DNA of 64,000 nucleotides from Oerskovia jenensis. Its GTDB lineage: Bacteria; Actinomycetota; Actinomycetes; Actinomycetales; Cellulomonadaceae. The notes beneath the pieces were generated by a model, which was given only the letters and a program-made list of their open reading frames with translations, was not told the DNA's origin and made no database searches. Each line of letters begins with the position of its first letter. Positions within the stretch are counted from its first letter, which is position 1. The translations under genes were made by a program, and so were the position numbers. The stretch spans positions 2,728,001-2,792,000 of the forward strand of contig NZ_JAFBBO010000001.1 of NCBI RefSeq assembly GCF_016907235.1, given 5' to 3'. Below are positions 40,324 to 49,573 of this stretch, one piece after another.

Positions 40324-42236
40324 ACCAGCAGCACCCAGCCGGCCAGGCCCAGCGCCCGGTCGGCGGACCGACCCTGCGCGCCGACGGCGCGACCACGCCC
40401 CGGCTGTGCGCCGACGGCTCGACCCTCCTGCGGGACGGTGCCCCGCACCGCCTGCTCTCGGGCTCGATCCACTACTTCCGCGTGCACCCCGACCAGTGGG
40501 AGGACCGCCTCCTGCGCCTGCGTGCCATGGGCCTCAACACGGTCGACACCTACGTCCCGTGGAACTGGCACGAGGCGGAGCGGGGCACGTTCGACTTCAC
40601 CGGCTGGCGCGACGTCGAGCGGTTCGTGGGCCTCGCGGGAGACCTGGGGCTCGACGTCGTCGTGCGCCCCGGCCCCTACATCTGCGCCGAGTGGGACAAC
40701 GGCGGCCTGCCCGCGTGGCTCACCGCGACGCCCGGGATCCGGCTGCGGTGCAGCGACGAGACGTTCCTCGCCGCGGTCGCGGCGTGGTTCGACGAGCTCG
40801 TGCCGCGCCTCGCGGCGCTCCAGGCGAGCCAGGGCGGGCCGGTCGTGGCCGTCCAGGTCGAGAACGAGTACGGCAGCTTCGGCGACGACCACGCGTACAT
40901 GGCGTGGGTGCGCGACGCGCTCGCTGCCCGCGGCATCGACGAGCTCCTGTTCACGGCCGACGGACCCACCGACCTCATGCTCGACGGCGGCACGCTCCCG
41001 GGCGTGCTGGCCGCGGCCACGTTCGGCAGCCGTCCGGGGCAGGCGCTCGACAAGCTCACCGCGCGTCGTGGCGAGCAGCCCTTCGTGTGCGCCGAGTTCT
41101 GGAACGGCTGGTTCGACCACTGGGGCGACCCGCACCACGTGCGCGGCGCCGACAGCGCCGCGGCCGACGTGCGCGAGCTCCTCGACCTCGGCGGGTCCGT
41201 GAGCCTGTACATGGCGCACGGCGGCACGAACTTCGGGCTGACCGCGGGCGCCAACCACGACGGGACGCGCCTCCAGCCGACCGTCACGAGCTACGACTCC
41301 GACGCCGCGGTGGCCGAGGACGGCACCGTGACGGCCAAGTTCTTCGCGCTGCGCAAGGTCCTCTCCGAGTACCGGGGCGACGTCGGGGACACCCAGGACG
41401 ACCGGTGGATCCAGCCCCCCGTCCGGCTCCCGGCGCGGGCCCTGCCTCCGGTCGCGGCCCGCCCGCTCCTGCCCGCCCTGCGGGTGCTCGGCGCCGAGAC
41501 CTCCGCGTCGTCGCCCCTGACGTTCGAGCAGCTCGGGCAGAACGCCGGGCTCGTGCTCCACACGGCCACGCCGATCCTCCCGCCCGGCGCCAGCACGCTC
41601 TCGATCCTCGGGCTGCACGACCGCGCGACCGTCTACGTCGACGGCCACGAGGTCGGCGTCCTCGAGCGCGAGACCTCCCACCGGGGGCTCACGGTCGTCG
41701 GTCGCGGCGTGCCCGTGCGGCTCGAGATCCTCGTCGAGAACCTGGGGCGCATCAACTACGGGCCGCGCCTGGGCGAGCACAAGGGCATCCTCGGCGACGT
41801 CCTGGTCGAGCGGCGCATCGTGCACGGCTGGACCTCGCGGTCCCTGCCGCTCGACCTGCTGCCCGTGGACGGGCTGTGGGCGGGCGGGGCCACCGGTGAG
41901 CCCGCCGACGACGACGCCGACGCCGCCGACTCCGACAGAGCCGACGCCGTCGGGCCGCAGGGCGTGATCGCCCGGACGACGCTCGACGTCGAGGAGCCCG
42001 CCGACGCGTTCCTGACGCTGCCCGGCTGGACCAAGGGGTTCGTCTGGGTCAACGACGTGCTGCTCGGCCGCTACTGGGAGCGCGGTCCGCAGCACACCCT
42101 CTACGTCCCCGCGCCGCTGCTGCGCGCGGGGAGCAACACCGTCACGGTCCTCGAGCTGCACGAGGTCGGGTCCGACCTCGAGCTGACGGACGAAGCCGTC
42201 CTCGGCGAGCCCGAGGAGTACGTCGAAGAGCTGTGA
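40320..42236 (+). CDS. GH35 beta-galactosidase
   Basis: 638 residues, without a signal peptide, so cytoplasmic. The (beta/alpha)8 domain starts RLLSGSIHYFRVHPDQW. The acid/base Glu183 is in VQVENEYGSFG and the nucleophile Glu259 in CAEFWNGWFDHWG. C-terminal beta-sandwich domains include a jelly-roll with RINYGPRLGEHKG and GWTKGFVWVND. It removes terminal beta-linked galactose, including beta-1,3 linkages in this family, from imported oligosaccharides. The position directly after the transporter supports hydrolysis of Gal-beta-1,3-GalNAc released by the GH101 enzyme next door. An Asp/Ala-rich insert near residue 530 is a species-specific linker. Confidence 0.92.
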   Translation: MNQQHPAGQAQRPVGGPTLRADGATTPRLCADGSTLLRDGAPHRLLSGSIHYFRVHPDQWEDRLLRLRAMGLNTVDTYVPWNWHEAERGTFDFTGWRDVERFVGLAGDLGLDVVVRPGPYICAEWDNGGLPAWLTATPGIRLRCSDETFLAAVAAWFDELVPRLAALQASQGGPVVAVQVENEYGSFGDDHAYMAWVRDALAARGIDELLFTADGPTDLMLDGGTLPGVLAAATFGSRPGQALDKLTARRGEQPFVCAEFWNGWFDHWGDPHHVRGADSAAADVRELLDLGGSVSLYMAHGGTNFGLTAGANHDGTRLQPTVTSYDSDAAVAEDGTVTAKFFALRKVLSEYRGDVGDTQDDRWIQPPVRLPARALPPVAARPLLPALRVLGAETSASSPLTFEQLGQNAGLVLHTATPILPPGASTLSILGLHDRATVYVDGHEVGVLERETSHRGLTVVGRGVPVRLEILVENLGRINYGPRLGEHKGILGDVLVERRIVHGWTSRSLPLDLLPVDGLWAGGATGEPADDDADAADSDRADAVGPQGVIARTTLDVEEPADAFLTLPGWTKGFVWVNDVLLGRYWERGPQHTLYVPAPLLRAGSNTVTVLELHEVGSDLELTDEAVLGEPEEYVEEL

Positions 42237-42287
42237 CGCCCGTCGGTCGGGGGACGGCCGATGAACTGCTATCGAAGGAGACAGCAC

Positions 42288-45200
42288 ATGGTTCGACATT
42301 CCCCTGGCCCCCGGGCCGGTTCCCTCCCGGGCGGCGGCTCGCGCCGCGCCCGCCGGCTCGTGGCGCTCGCCACCGCGGTCGTGGTGCCGTTCGCGGCGCT
42401 GCCGGTCGCGGCCCTCCCCGCGGCGGCGAGCAGCATCAACCAGCTCTCGGCCCTGGGCCTGACGGCCGAGCAGGTCGCGGCGGCGAGCGTCGAGGGTGCG
42501 GCGACGCTGCGCTCTCCTCAGCTCGACGTCCAGGTCGCCGCGGACTTCCCGCGGGTCCTGAGCTACACCGACCGCGCGTCGGGGGCCTCGCTCGCGGGCA
42601 GCACCGCGACCGTGGCGAAGGTGCGCCTCAACGGCACCGACCGCACCGTCGCGGTCGAGGCCGGCGAGCCCGGTGAGACGAGCCGCGACTACCGCCTGAC
42701 GTTCCCCGACCTCGCGGGCGTCAGCATCGACACGCGCCTCGAGGTCGACGGCAGCGCCGTGACGTTCCGCGTCACGGGCGTGACCGACACCGAGGCCTTC
42801 CGCGTCGGGACCATCGAGGTCCCCGGCCACGACCTGCTCTCGGTCTCGTCGGCCGACCCGTCGGCCGTCGTCGCCTCGGCCGTGATCAGCCCGGACCGTG
42901 GCAAGGTCGGTGACACGTTCACGACCGTCACGGGGCAGACCCCCGTCAACGCGAACCCGGTCGGGTCCGCGTACGCGATCGTCAGCACGAGCAAGCTGTC
43001 GGCCACGATCGTGACCAACAGCGTCTACGACGAGGCGAACGGCAAGGCCGCCGCGGACGGCAACCGCCTGCAGCGCCAGGCGCGCGCGGCCGACGGCGGC
43101 GTGCGCGTGGGCGTCTGGAGCGGCGCCTGGACCTACCGGGCCCAGGGCTCGCCGGTCACCGAGGAGCTGCCGTACGCGACCGTCGTCGTGACGGCCGACG
43201 CCAACGCCGACGACACGGTCGACTGGCAGGACGGGGCGATCGCGTTCCGCGCGACCGCGCCCAAGGCCCTCGGCGCCGACCAGGTCGCCGACCGCGTCGT
43301 GACCCACATCCCGTTCAACTTCGCCTCGCAGGCCACGCACCCGTTCCTGCGCACGCTCGACGACGTCAAGCGCATCTCGCTCGCCACCGACGGCCTGGGG
43401 CAGATGGCGCTGCTCAAGGGCTACGGCTCCGAGGGGCACGACTCCGCGCACCCCGACTACGGCGGCAACTACAACGAGCGCGCGGGCGGCCTCGAGGACA
43501 TGAACACGCTGCTCGCGCAGGGTGGCGACTGGAACGCGGACTTCGGCGTCCACATCAACGCGACCGAGGCCTACGCCGAGGCGAACGCCTTCTCCGACGA
43601 GCTCGTCGACCCCTCGGCCAAGGGCTGGAACTGGCTCGGCCAGTCGTACTACATCGACCAGCGCCGCGACGTGAACAGCGGCGACCTGGCCGCACGCATC
43701 GGCCAGCTCGCCGACGAGACCCAGGGCAACCTGGACCTCCTCTACGTCGACGTCTACTACAACTTCGGCTGGCAGGCGCGCGCCCTCGCGGACGCGGCCC
43801 GCGCCAACGACCTCCAGATCGCGACCGAGTGGTCCGACAAGTTCGAGGCGAGCTCGCTGTGGAGCCACTGGTCCGCGGACGAGAACTACGGCGGCGCCGC
43901 GAACAAGGGCCTGAACTCCCAGATCGTGCGCTTCATCGACAACGCCGAGAAGGACACCTGGAACCCGCACCCGCTGCTCGGCAACGCGCGGCTCGTCGAG
44001 TTCGAGGGCTGGACCGGGCAGACCGACTGGAACGCGTTCTACACGAACATCTGGACGACCAACGTCCCGACCAAGTTCCTCCAGCACCAGGAGATCGTGC
44101 GCTGGGGCACCGACCGGATCGACTTCACGGGTGACGTCTCGGCGCGCGGCCAGGCCGCGGCCGACCGGCAGATCCTCGTCGGGGACGCCGTGGTCGCCAC
44201 GGGCGGCACCTACCTCCTGCCGTGGAACGCGGCCGACGCCCCCGGGATCGAGGGGGAGGCCGCCGAGGGCGGCAAGCTCTACCACTACAACCCGGCCGGC
44301 GGCTCGACCACGTGGACCCTCACGGACGAGTTCTCCGGCGCCACGAGCCTGACGATGTACAAGCTCACGACGACGGGCCGCGAGAAGGTCGCGGACGTCC
44401 CGGTCACGGACGGCAAGGTCACGGTCGAGGCGACCGCGGGCCAGCCGTACGTCCTGTACCCGCAGGGCGTCACGACGCCCTCGGCCGAGGACGTCGCGTG
44501 GGGCACCGCGAGCGGCATCGTCGACCCCGGCTTCAACGCCGCGACGCTCGACGCGTACGAGACGACCGGCACCACGGGCATCGAGACCCTGTCCAACGGG
44601 CAGCGCGTCGCGACGCTCGGTGCGGGCGCCTCGTCGCTGAGCCAGCAGCTCGGTGAGCTCTCGACCGGGACCTACGCCGTGAGCGCGTGGGTCGAGGTCC
44701 AGCCCGGGACGTCCCGCACGACGACCCTGTCCGTCTCGGGCGAGGGTGTCGCGCAGACCGCGAGCACCGTCGTCGAGCGGTCGACCGCCAAGAACCTCGT
44801 CGCGGCCGACGAGAAGAACAACCGCTACTACCAGCGCGTCCAGGTGCTCGTCGACGTCACGGGCCCGGCCCGTCCGATGCTGACGGTCTCCGCCTCGGCG
44901 GGCGACGCCGTCGTGCGGGTCGACGACCTGCGCGTCGTGAGCGCCACGCGCTCGGTGGCCCCGGCCGTCGAGGGCGAGACCGGCACTGTCGTCGCGTTCG
45001 AGGACTTCGAGAACGTGCCCCAGGGCTGGGGACCGTTCGTCAAGGGCGACGCGGGCGGCGTGACCGACCCGCGCACGCACATCGCCAAGCGCAACGCCCC
45101 GTACACGCAGGCGGGCTGGAACGGAAAGCTCGTCGACGACGCGCTGTCCGGCGACTGGTCGCTCAAGGCGCACGAGGAGAACAAGGGCCTCGTCTACCGC

Positions 45201-46616
45201 ACCGTGCCCAGCACCGTGAAGCTCGAGGCGGGCCACCAGTACCGCGTGAGCTTCGACTACCAGTCGGGCAACGGCGGCGAGTACCAGTGGGTCACGGGCT
45301 ACGACTCGGTCGCGAGCGGCGCCCCGGCGTCGGTCGAGACCCACGCGACCCCGCTGGGGCAGCAGCGCACGACCGCGACGTTCTCCGAGGACGTCGTGGC
45401 CAGCGGCTGCGGCGACACCTGGGTGGGGCTGCGCAAGCTCACCGCGGGCGGCAACCAGTCCGACCTGATCCTCGACGACTTCCGCGTCGTGGACCTGGGC
45501 CCGGCCGAGGCCACCCCGGCCTGCGCGTCCCTGACGGTGTCCCCCGGACCCGTCGCGTTCGAGCCCGACGTCGCGAGCACCGTCACGACGCGCCTCACGG
45601 TCCACGAACCCGTGGCCGTCGCGGACGTCGCCGTGACGCTCGACGTGCCCGAGGGCTGGGAGGTCGAGGCGACCAACGCCTCGACCGCGGCCACGCTCCC
45701 GGCCGGCGGCGTCCTGACCACGACGTGGCAGGTCACCCCGCACGGCAAGATCACGGCCGACGCCTACACGCTCACCTCGGGCGGCTCGTACACGACCACG
45801 GCTGCGCCCGTCGGCGAGCGGTCGGTCGAGGCCGGCCAGTCGGTGTGGGTCGTCGTGCCGCCGAACGGTGGCGAGAACTGGGTCAGCGACCTGCCCTTCG
45901 TCTCGACGACCAACGGGTGGGGACCGGTCGAGCGCGACCTGTCCAACGGCGAGCAGGGCGAGAAGGACGGCAAGCCGCTCTCGCTGCGCGGCGTCGTCCA
46001 CGAGAAGGGCCTGGGCACGCACGCGAAGTCGACCGTCCGGGTCTTCCTCGCCGGGCAGTGCGAGTCCTTCACGGCGACCGTGGGCGTCGACGACGTCCAG
46101 GCGACCAAGGGCACCGTGCAGTTCACGGTCCTCGGCGACGGCACGCAGCTCGCCCAGACCGAGGTGCTCAAGGGCGGCGGCAAGACCGTCGACCTGAACG
46201 TGCCCGTCACGGGGGTCCGCTACCTCGACCTGGTCGTCGGGGACGGCGGCGACGGCAACGGCAACGACCACGCCGACTGGGGCTCCGCCAAGGTGTCCTG
46301 CGCCGACCCGGTCGAGCCCGAGCCCGAGCTCGAGGTCACCACGACGGCCACCTCGCAGTGCACGGGCGCCCGCGCCCAGGTCACGGCGCGCGCTGTCAAC
46401 GAGGAGGACTTCCCGGTCGACGTGGTGGTCATGACGCCGTACGGCACCAAGACCTTCACCAACGTCCAGCCCGGCAAGAGCGCGAGCCAGAAGTTCAACT
46501 CGCGCAGCGAGGCGATCGAGGCGGGGACGGTGACGTTCACCGCGACCGCCACGGTCGACGGCAAGGAGGTCACGACCACGACCGAGAGGCAGTTCGAGGC
46601 CACGGGCTGCCGTTAG
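42288..46616 (+). CDS. secreted GH101 endo-alpha-N-acetylgalactosaminidase
   Basis: 1,442 residues. A Sec signal peptide (ending LPAAASS near residue 48) is followed by beta-sandwich domains and the GH101 catalytic barrel (about 340-640): LATDGLGQMALLKGYGSEGH, HINATEAYAEANAF, candidate nucleophile Asp488 in LLYVDVYYN and candidate acid/base Glu514 in IATEWSDKF. Carbohydrate-binding and NEW3-like sandwich domains follow, then an NPCBM domain (about 1190-1340: GLGTHAKSTV, ATVGVDD) and a C-terminal Ig-like domain. It releases core-1 Gal-GalNAc disaccharide from serine/threonine-linked glycoproteins. ATG 42288 has GAAGGAGA upstream. No LPxTG or SLH anchor is visible, so it is probably released. 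Confidence 0.93.
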   Translation: MVRHSPGPRAGSLPGGGSRRARRLVALATAVVVPFAALPVAALPAAASSINQLSALGLTAEQVAAASVEGAATLRSPQLDVQVAADFPRVLSYTDRASGASLAGSTATVAKVRLNGTDRTVAVEAGEPGETSRDYRLTFPDLAGVSIDTRLEVDGSAVTFRVTGVTDTEAFRVGTIEVPGHDLLSVSSADPSAVVASAVISPDRGKVGDTFTTVTGQTPVNANPVGSAYAIVSTSKLSATIVTNSVYDEANGKAAADGNRLQRQARAADGGVRVGVWSGAWTYRAQGSPVTEELPYATVVVTADANADDTVDWQDGAIAFRATAPKALGADQVADRVVTHIPFNFASQATHPFLRTLDDVKRISLATDGLGQMALLKGYGSEGHDSAHPDYGGNYNERAGGLEDMNTLLAQGGDWNADFGVHINATEAYAEANAFSDELVDPSAKGWNWLGQSYYIDQRRDVNSGDLAARIGQLADETQGNLDLLYVDVYYNFGWQARALADAARANDLQIATEWSDKFEASSLWSHWSADENYGGAANKGLNSQIVRFIDNAEKDTWNPHPLLGNARLVEFEGWTGQTDWNAFYTNIWTTNVPTKFLQHQEIVRWGTDRIDFTGDVSARGQAAADRQILVGDAVVATGGTYLLPWNAADAPGIEGEAAEGGKLYHYNPAGGSTTWTLTDEFSGATSLTMYKLTTTGREKVADVPVTDGKVTVEATAGQPYVLYPQGVTTPSAEDVAWGTASGIVDPGFNAATLDAYETTGTTGIETLSNGQRVATLGAGASSLSQQLGELSTGTYAVSAWVEVQPGTSRTTTLSVSGEGVAQTASTVVERSTAKNLVAADEKNNRYYQRVQVLVDVTGPARPMLTVSASAGDAVVRVDDLRVVSATRSVAPAVEGETGTVVAFEDFENVPQGWGPFVKGDAGGVTDPRTHIAKRNAPYTQAGWNGKLVDDALSGDWSLKAHEENKGLVYRTVPSTVKLEAGHQYRVSFDYQSGNGGEYQWVTGYDSVASGAPASVETHATPLGQQRTTATFSEDVVASGCGDTWVGLRKLTAGGNQSDLILDDFRVVDLGPAEATPACASLTVSPGPVAFEPDVASTVTTRLTVHEPVAVADVAVTLDVPEGWEVEATNASTAATLPAGGVLTTTWQVTPHGKITADAYTLTSGGSYTTTAAPVGERSVEAGQSVWVVVPPNGGENWVSDLPFVSTTNGWGPVERDLSNGEQGEKDGKPLSLRGVVHEKGLGTHAKSTVRVFLAGQCESFTATVGVDDVQATKGTVQFTVLGDGTQLAQTEVLKGGGKTVDLNVPVTGVRYLDLVVGDGGDGNGNDHADWGSAKVSCADPVEPEPELEVTTTATSQCTGARAQVTARAVNEEDFPVDVVVMTPYGTKTFTNVQPGKSASQKFNSRSEAIEAGTVTFTATATVDGKEVTTTTERQFEATGCR

Positions 46617-46637
46617 CCGATCGGGTCGGCCCTTCGG

Positions 46638-46705
46638 GGCCGGCCCCGGAGGCCGGCCGCTGCACGACCAGGACGCCCCGGGACTCCCACGAGTCCCGGG
46701 GCGTC
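46638..46705 (+). terminator. tandem terminator after the GH101 gene
   Basis: A GGCCGGCC/GGCCGGCC hairpin (46638-46658) is followed by a perfect 15-bp stem, GACGCCCCGGGACTC (46672-46686) with GAGTCCCGGGGCGTC (46691-46705), loop CCAC. It also faces the convergent CobW-like gene. Confidence 0.8.
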
Positions 46706-46732
46706 GGTCGTCGCCGCCGCGCCACGCCGGCC

Positions 46733-48016
46733 TCAGAGGGCGTCGCTGCGCTCACCGAGCCACGGCGCGAGCACGTCCTCGCGGCCGAGCCACCGCAGGC
46801 CGCCGTCGGCGACCTCCTCGCGCGTGGAGAGGATCTCGTCGAACGCGGCGACCAGGGCCGCGCGGTCGTCGGCCGAGTCGGCCGCTCCCGTGAAGACCAG
46901 CCGGGTGCGGGGCGCGATCGCGTCCCAGGTCCCGACCGCCCCGATGCTGAGCTGACCGCCCGCGCCGTCCCACGCGCACATCGAGTCGGGCCGGTTGGGC
47001 ACCCAGAACACGCCACGGCTGCGCAGGCGCCCGGTGCCCAGGCGCCGGACCTGGTGGAGGAGGCGCTCGGGGTCGAAGGGCAGGTCGGAGATCAGCTCCA
47101 GGGTCCAGGTCCCCGTCGCGGCGTCCTGCCCGACGGCGGCGCGCACCCCGAGCGGGTGTGCGCGCCGTTCGGCGTCGGCCGCGTCGTGCGACGCCGCGGA
47201 CAGGTCGGCGAAGGTGAGCCCTTCGAGGCCGTCGGCCCGCGTCGAGGTGTCCGGGCGCAGGCGGTCCACGAGTCCCGATCCGGTGCGTGCGCTCGCGCGG
47301 CGCCCGTCCCACGCGGCCCGGACCGCCGCGTGCCCACCCAGGTGCGTGGCGCCGTCGGGCGTGCTGGGCGGGACCGGCAGCCCGGGGGAGCCGGGCGTGA
47401 CGGCCGCCCCCGGCGTGTCGCGGAGGTCGGGTGCCGGCGGTGCGCCGGTCGTGACCACGAGGTCGGCGTGCTCGACCTGGGCGGCGAGGACCTCGCCGAC
47501 CGAGCGGTGGTCCGTGGGGGCGAGCGCGAGCCCGCGCTCCTCGAGCAGGTCGTCGTCGAGGAGGTCGGTCTCGACCGCGGCCAGGTCGACGACCGTGAGG
47601 ACCGTGGCGAGCCGCAGCCCGTCGAGCGCGCCGCCGGGGCGGGCGGCGGCGTCGAGCGCGCGCACCACGGGCAGGGGCTCGGCGGCCACGGGGAGCGCGA
47701 GGAGGACCTGGTCCCAGCGGCCGTCGTGCGCGAGCTCGTGGAGCGTGGGGATCGCGTCCTCGCGGACCGCGCACGACAGGCACGCGTGCTCGAGCTCGAC
47801 GAGCGTGTCCTCGACGACCCCGGTCGCGTCCACGACCACGCGCCGCAGGGTGCCGTCCTCGGCGTGGAGGTCGTGTCGCAGCGCGACCGATCGTGGCGTG
47901 TCGGTCACGAGGCCGAAGATCGCGGTGTCGCGCAGCACGGGGTCGATCGTGGCGAGCACGCTGAGCGGGACGCGGGTCCCGGACGGGCGGGGGTTCCCGG
48001 GAATATCTGCGGGCAT
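46733..48016 (-). CDS. CobW/COG0523-like protein without a P-loop
   Basis: 427 residues. The region HACLSCAVREDAIPTLHEL corresponds to the metal-binding Cys-x-x-Cys segment of COG0523 GTPases (usually GCxCC), and the C-terminal CobW_C domain is recognisable (GRLRSRGVFWVPNRPDSMCA, RTRLVFTG). The expected N-terminal Walker A (GxxGxGKT) is absent: the protein begins VPLSVLATIDPVLRDTAIFG. It is divergent from cysteine-free ribosomal protein genes across two Zur-type palindromes, so it is probably induced by zinc shortage and may help deliver zinc. ATG 48016 has GGTGGAG upstream. Confidence 0.75.
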   Translation of the reverse strand: MPADIPGNPRPSGTRVPLSVLATIDPVLRDTAIFGLVTDTPRSVALRHDLHAEDGTLRRVVVDATGVVEDTLVELEHACLSCAVREDAIPTLHELAHDGRWDQVLLALPVAAEPLPVVRALDAAARPGGALDGLRLATVLTVVDLAAVETDLLDDDLLEERGLALAPTDHRSVGEVLAAQVEHADLVVTTGAPPAPDLRDTPGAAVTPGSPGLPVPPSTPDGATHLGGHAAVRAAWDGRRASARTGSGLVDRLRPDTSTRADGLEGLTFADLSAASHDAADAERRAHPLGVRAAVGQDAATGTWTLELISDLPFDPERLLHQVRRLGTGRLRSRGVFWVPNRPDSMCAWDGAGGQLSIGAVGTWDAIAPRTRLVFTGAADSADDRAALVAAFDEILSTREEVADGGLRWLGREDVLAPWLGERSDAL

Positions 48017-48036
48017 GCGGACGCTCCACCTCTACA

Positions 48037-48049
48037 GAGAACGGTTCTC
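48037..48049. promoter_or_regulatory. Zur-type box 1
   Basis: GAGAACGGTTCTC is a perfect 6-1-6 palindrome close to the CobW-like gene start. It matches the core of actinobacterial Zur boxes (TGA-AACG-TTTCA type). Confidence 0.65.
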
Positions 48050-48069
48050 ATCAGTTGGGATCCTACCTC

Positions 48070-48099
48070 TTGACGAGAACGGTTCTCAATAACTAGTGT
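48070..48099 (+). promoter_or_regulatory. rpmB2 promoter with Zur-type box 2
   Basis: The second exact copy of GAGAACGGTTCTC (48075-48087) lies between TTGACG (-35, 48070-48075) and TAGTGT (-10, 48094-48099). A zinc-bound repressor would block RNA polymerase here. Confidence 0.7.
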
Positions 48100-48133
48100 C
48101 GGGTCTCCACGACCCACCGAAGGGAAGTTCGTC

Positions 48134-48370
48134 ATGTCCGCCGTCTGCCAGGTGCTCGGCACCTCGCCGGGGTTCGGCCGCTCGATCTCGCACTCGCACG
48201 TGCGGACGCGGCGTCGCTTCGACCCCAACGTCCAGCACAAGCGCTACTGGGTGCCGTCCCTGGGCCGGCATGTCAGGCTGAGAGTGAGCGCCCAGGGGAT
48301 CAGGACGATCGACCGTCGAGGGATCGACGTGGTCGTCGCCGGAATCATCGCTCGAGGGGAGAAGGTCTGA
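48134..48370 (+). CDS. rpmB: 50S ribosomal protein L28, zinc-independent paralogue
   Basis: 78 residues: [40 protein letters not shown] and [14 protein letters not shown] are L28 motifs. Only one cysteine remains (Cys5), so the zinc-binding Cys pairs of the C+ form are missing. Such C- paralogues replace the zinc form under zinc starvation, releasing zinc. GAAGGGAAG precedes ATG 48134. It is first in a four-gene operon and its stop overlaps the L33 start by one base. Confidence 0.92.
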   Translation: MSAVCQVLGTSPGFGRSISHSHVRTRRRFDPNVQHKRYWVPSLGRHVRLRVSAQGIRTIDRRGIDVVVAGIIARGEKV

Positions 48371-48537
48371 TGGCAGCACGCACCGAGCTGCGCCCCGTGG
48401 TCAGGATGCGTTCGACCGCAGGGACCGGGTACACCTACGTGACCCGCAAGAACCGCCGCAACGACCCGGACCGGCTGACCCTGCTCAAGTACGACCCGGT
48501 GGCGCGACGGCACGTCGCGTTCCGCGAGGAACGGTAA
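48370..48537 (+). CDS. rpmG: 50S ribosomal protein L33, zinc-independent paralogue
   Basis: 55 residues: [40 protein letters not shown] and [15 protein letters not shown]. There is no cysteine, so this is the C- form. The start codon shares its A with the L28 stop, and GAGAAGG lies upstream. Its place in the zinc-limitation operon is standard for actinomycetes. Confidence 0.93.
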   Translation: MAARTELRPVVRMRSTAGTGYTYVTRKNRRNDPDRLTLLKYDPVARRHVAFREER

Positions 48538-48547
48538 GGGGAGCCGC

Positions 48548-48853
48548 ATGGCCAAGAAGTCCAAGATCGCACGCAACGCCCAGCGCGAGGTGATCGTCGC
48601 CCGGTACGCCGAGCGGCGCGCCGAGCTCAAGAGGATCATCGCGTCGCCCAGCGCGTCGGACGCCGAGAAGGAGGCCGCCACGACCGAGCTGCGCAAGCAG
48701 CCGCGCGACGCGAGCGCGACCCGCTTGCGCAACCGCGACGTCGTCGACGGCAGGCCGCGTGCGTACAACCGGCGTTTCGGGCTCTCCCGCATCAGGCTGC
48801 GCGACATGGCGCACCGCGGGGAGCTGCCGGGCGTCACCAAGTCCAGCTGGTAG
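48548..48853 (+). CDS. rpsN: 30S ribosomal protein S14, zinc-independent (long) form
   Basis: 101 residues, the longer cysteine-free S14 form: [20 protein letters not shown] and [20 protein letters not shown], then [18 protein letters not shown], the conserved C-terminus. AAGGGGAG precedes ATG 48548. It would replace the zinc-ribbon S14 in ribosomes when zinc is scarce. Confidence 0.95.
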   Translation: MAKKSKIARNAQREVIVARYAERRAELKRIIASPSASDAEKEAATTELRKQPRDASATRLRNRDVVDGRPRAYNRRFGLSRIRLRDMAHRGELPGVTKSSW

Positions 48854-48876
48854 TCGAGACACGCAGAGGAGCACCC

Positions 48877-49182
48877 ATGAAGAAGGACATCCACCCCGAG
48901 TACGGGCCGGTCGTGTTCCGCGACATCTCGGCCGACTTCGCGTTCCTGACCCGGTCCACGCTCGCCGGAGGCTCGGCGTCCGGTCCGGGCCGCCCGGACA
49001 AGACGATCGTGTGGACCGACGGCAACACCTACCCGGTGGTCGACGTCGACATCTCGAGCGCGAGCCACCCGTTCTACACGGGCACCGCGCGCGTCGTGGA
49101 CACCGCCGGGCGCGTCGAGAAGTTCCGTCAGCGGTACGGCAAGGGCGCCACGGGAGGTGCCGCGAAGAGCGAGGGTCGCTGA
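48877..49182 (+). CDS. rpmE2: 50S ribosomal protein L31 type B
   Basis: 101 residues. [20 protein letters not shown] and [20 protein letters not shown], then [11 protein letters not shown], are type B L31 signatures; no cysteine is present. AGAGGAG precedes ATG 48877. It is the last gene of the zinc-limitation ribosomal operon and is followed by a strong terminator. Confidence 0.95.
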   Translation: MKKDIHPEYGPVVFRDISADFAFLTRSTLAGGSASGPGRPDKTIVWTDGNTYPVVDVDISSASHPFYTGTARVVDTAGRVEKFRQRYGKGATGGAAKSEGR

Positions 49183-49573
49183 GCCGTCGCTCGTCGTCGG
49201 GCCGCGGTCGCTAGCTCGTGGCCAGGAGAGCCGCCCACCCCTCGGGGTGGGCGGCTCCGTGCGTACCGGGGCTTGCTGCAGCGTGCCGAGAGACGGCGAA
49301 CGGGGCTGTGGGCGCGTCGTCGGGTGCCCCCCGCGTGTGCGGATCTTGTGCGCGTGGAGCTCCTCCGGGGGCCCCGGGGGCGCCAACTAGGTCACATTCG
49401 GCGCGGATCGGACAAGATTCTGCGCTCAGAGGAACCGTTTCGGCGCGGAAACGCGCGCAGAACCCCGTAGATTCCTTAGTGTTGTCCACGAAGTCCCGCC
49501 TCAGGGCTGGCAAACTGAGACCTCAACGTCTCGCGGTGCCCACCGTGAGGCGTGAACCGATGAAGGGATCCGC
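49183..49573. other. intergenic region upstream of HU
   Basis: It contains the operon terminator at 49228-49257, then about 300 bases without a gene. CGTTTC GGCGCG GAAACG (49436-49453) is a perfect 6-bp-arm palindrome, and TAGTGT at 49477-49482 may be the hup -10, leaving a leader of about 85 bases. Confidence 0.45.
49228..49257 (+). terminator. terminator after rpmE2
   Basis: GAGCCGCCCACCCC (49228-49241) pairs perfectly with GGGGTGGGCGGCTC (49244-49257). Confidence 0.8.

Noticed and set aside
39945-46271. A 2,108-codon open frame on the minus strand opposite the permease, GH35 and GH101 genes
   Set aside because: It is Arg/Val/Gly/Asp-rich with no domain and lies exactly antisense to well-supported genes; long antisense frames are expected at this G+C.
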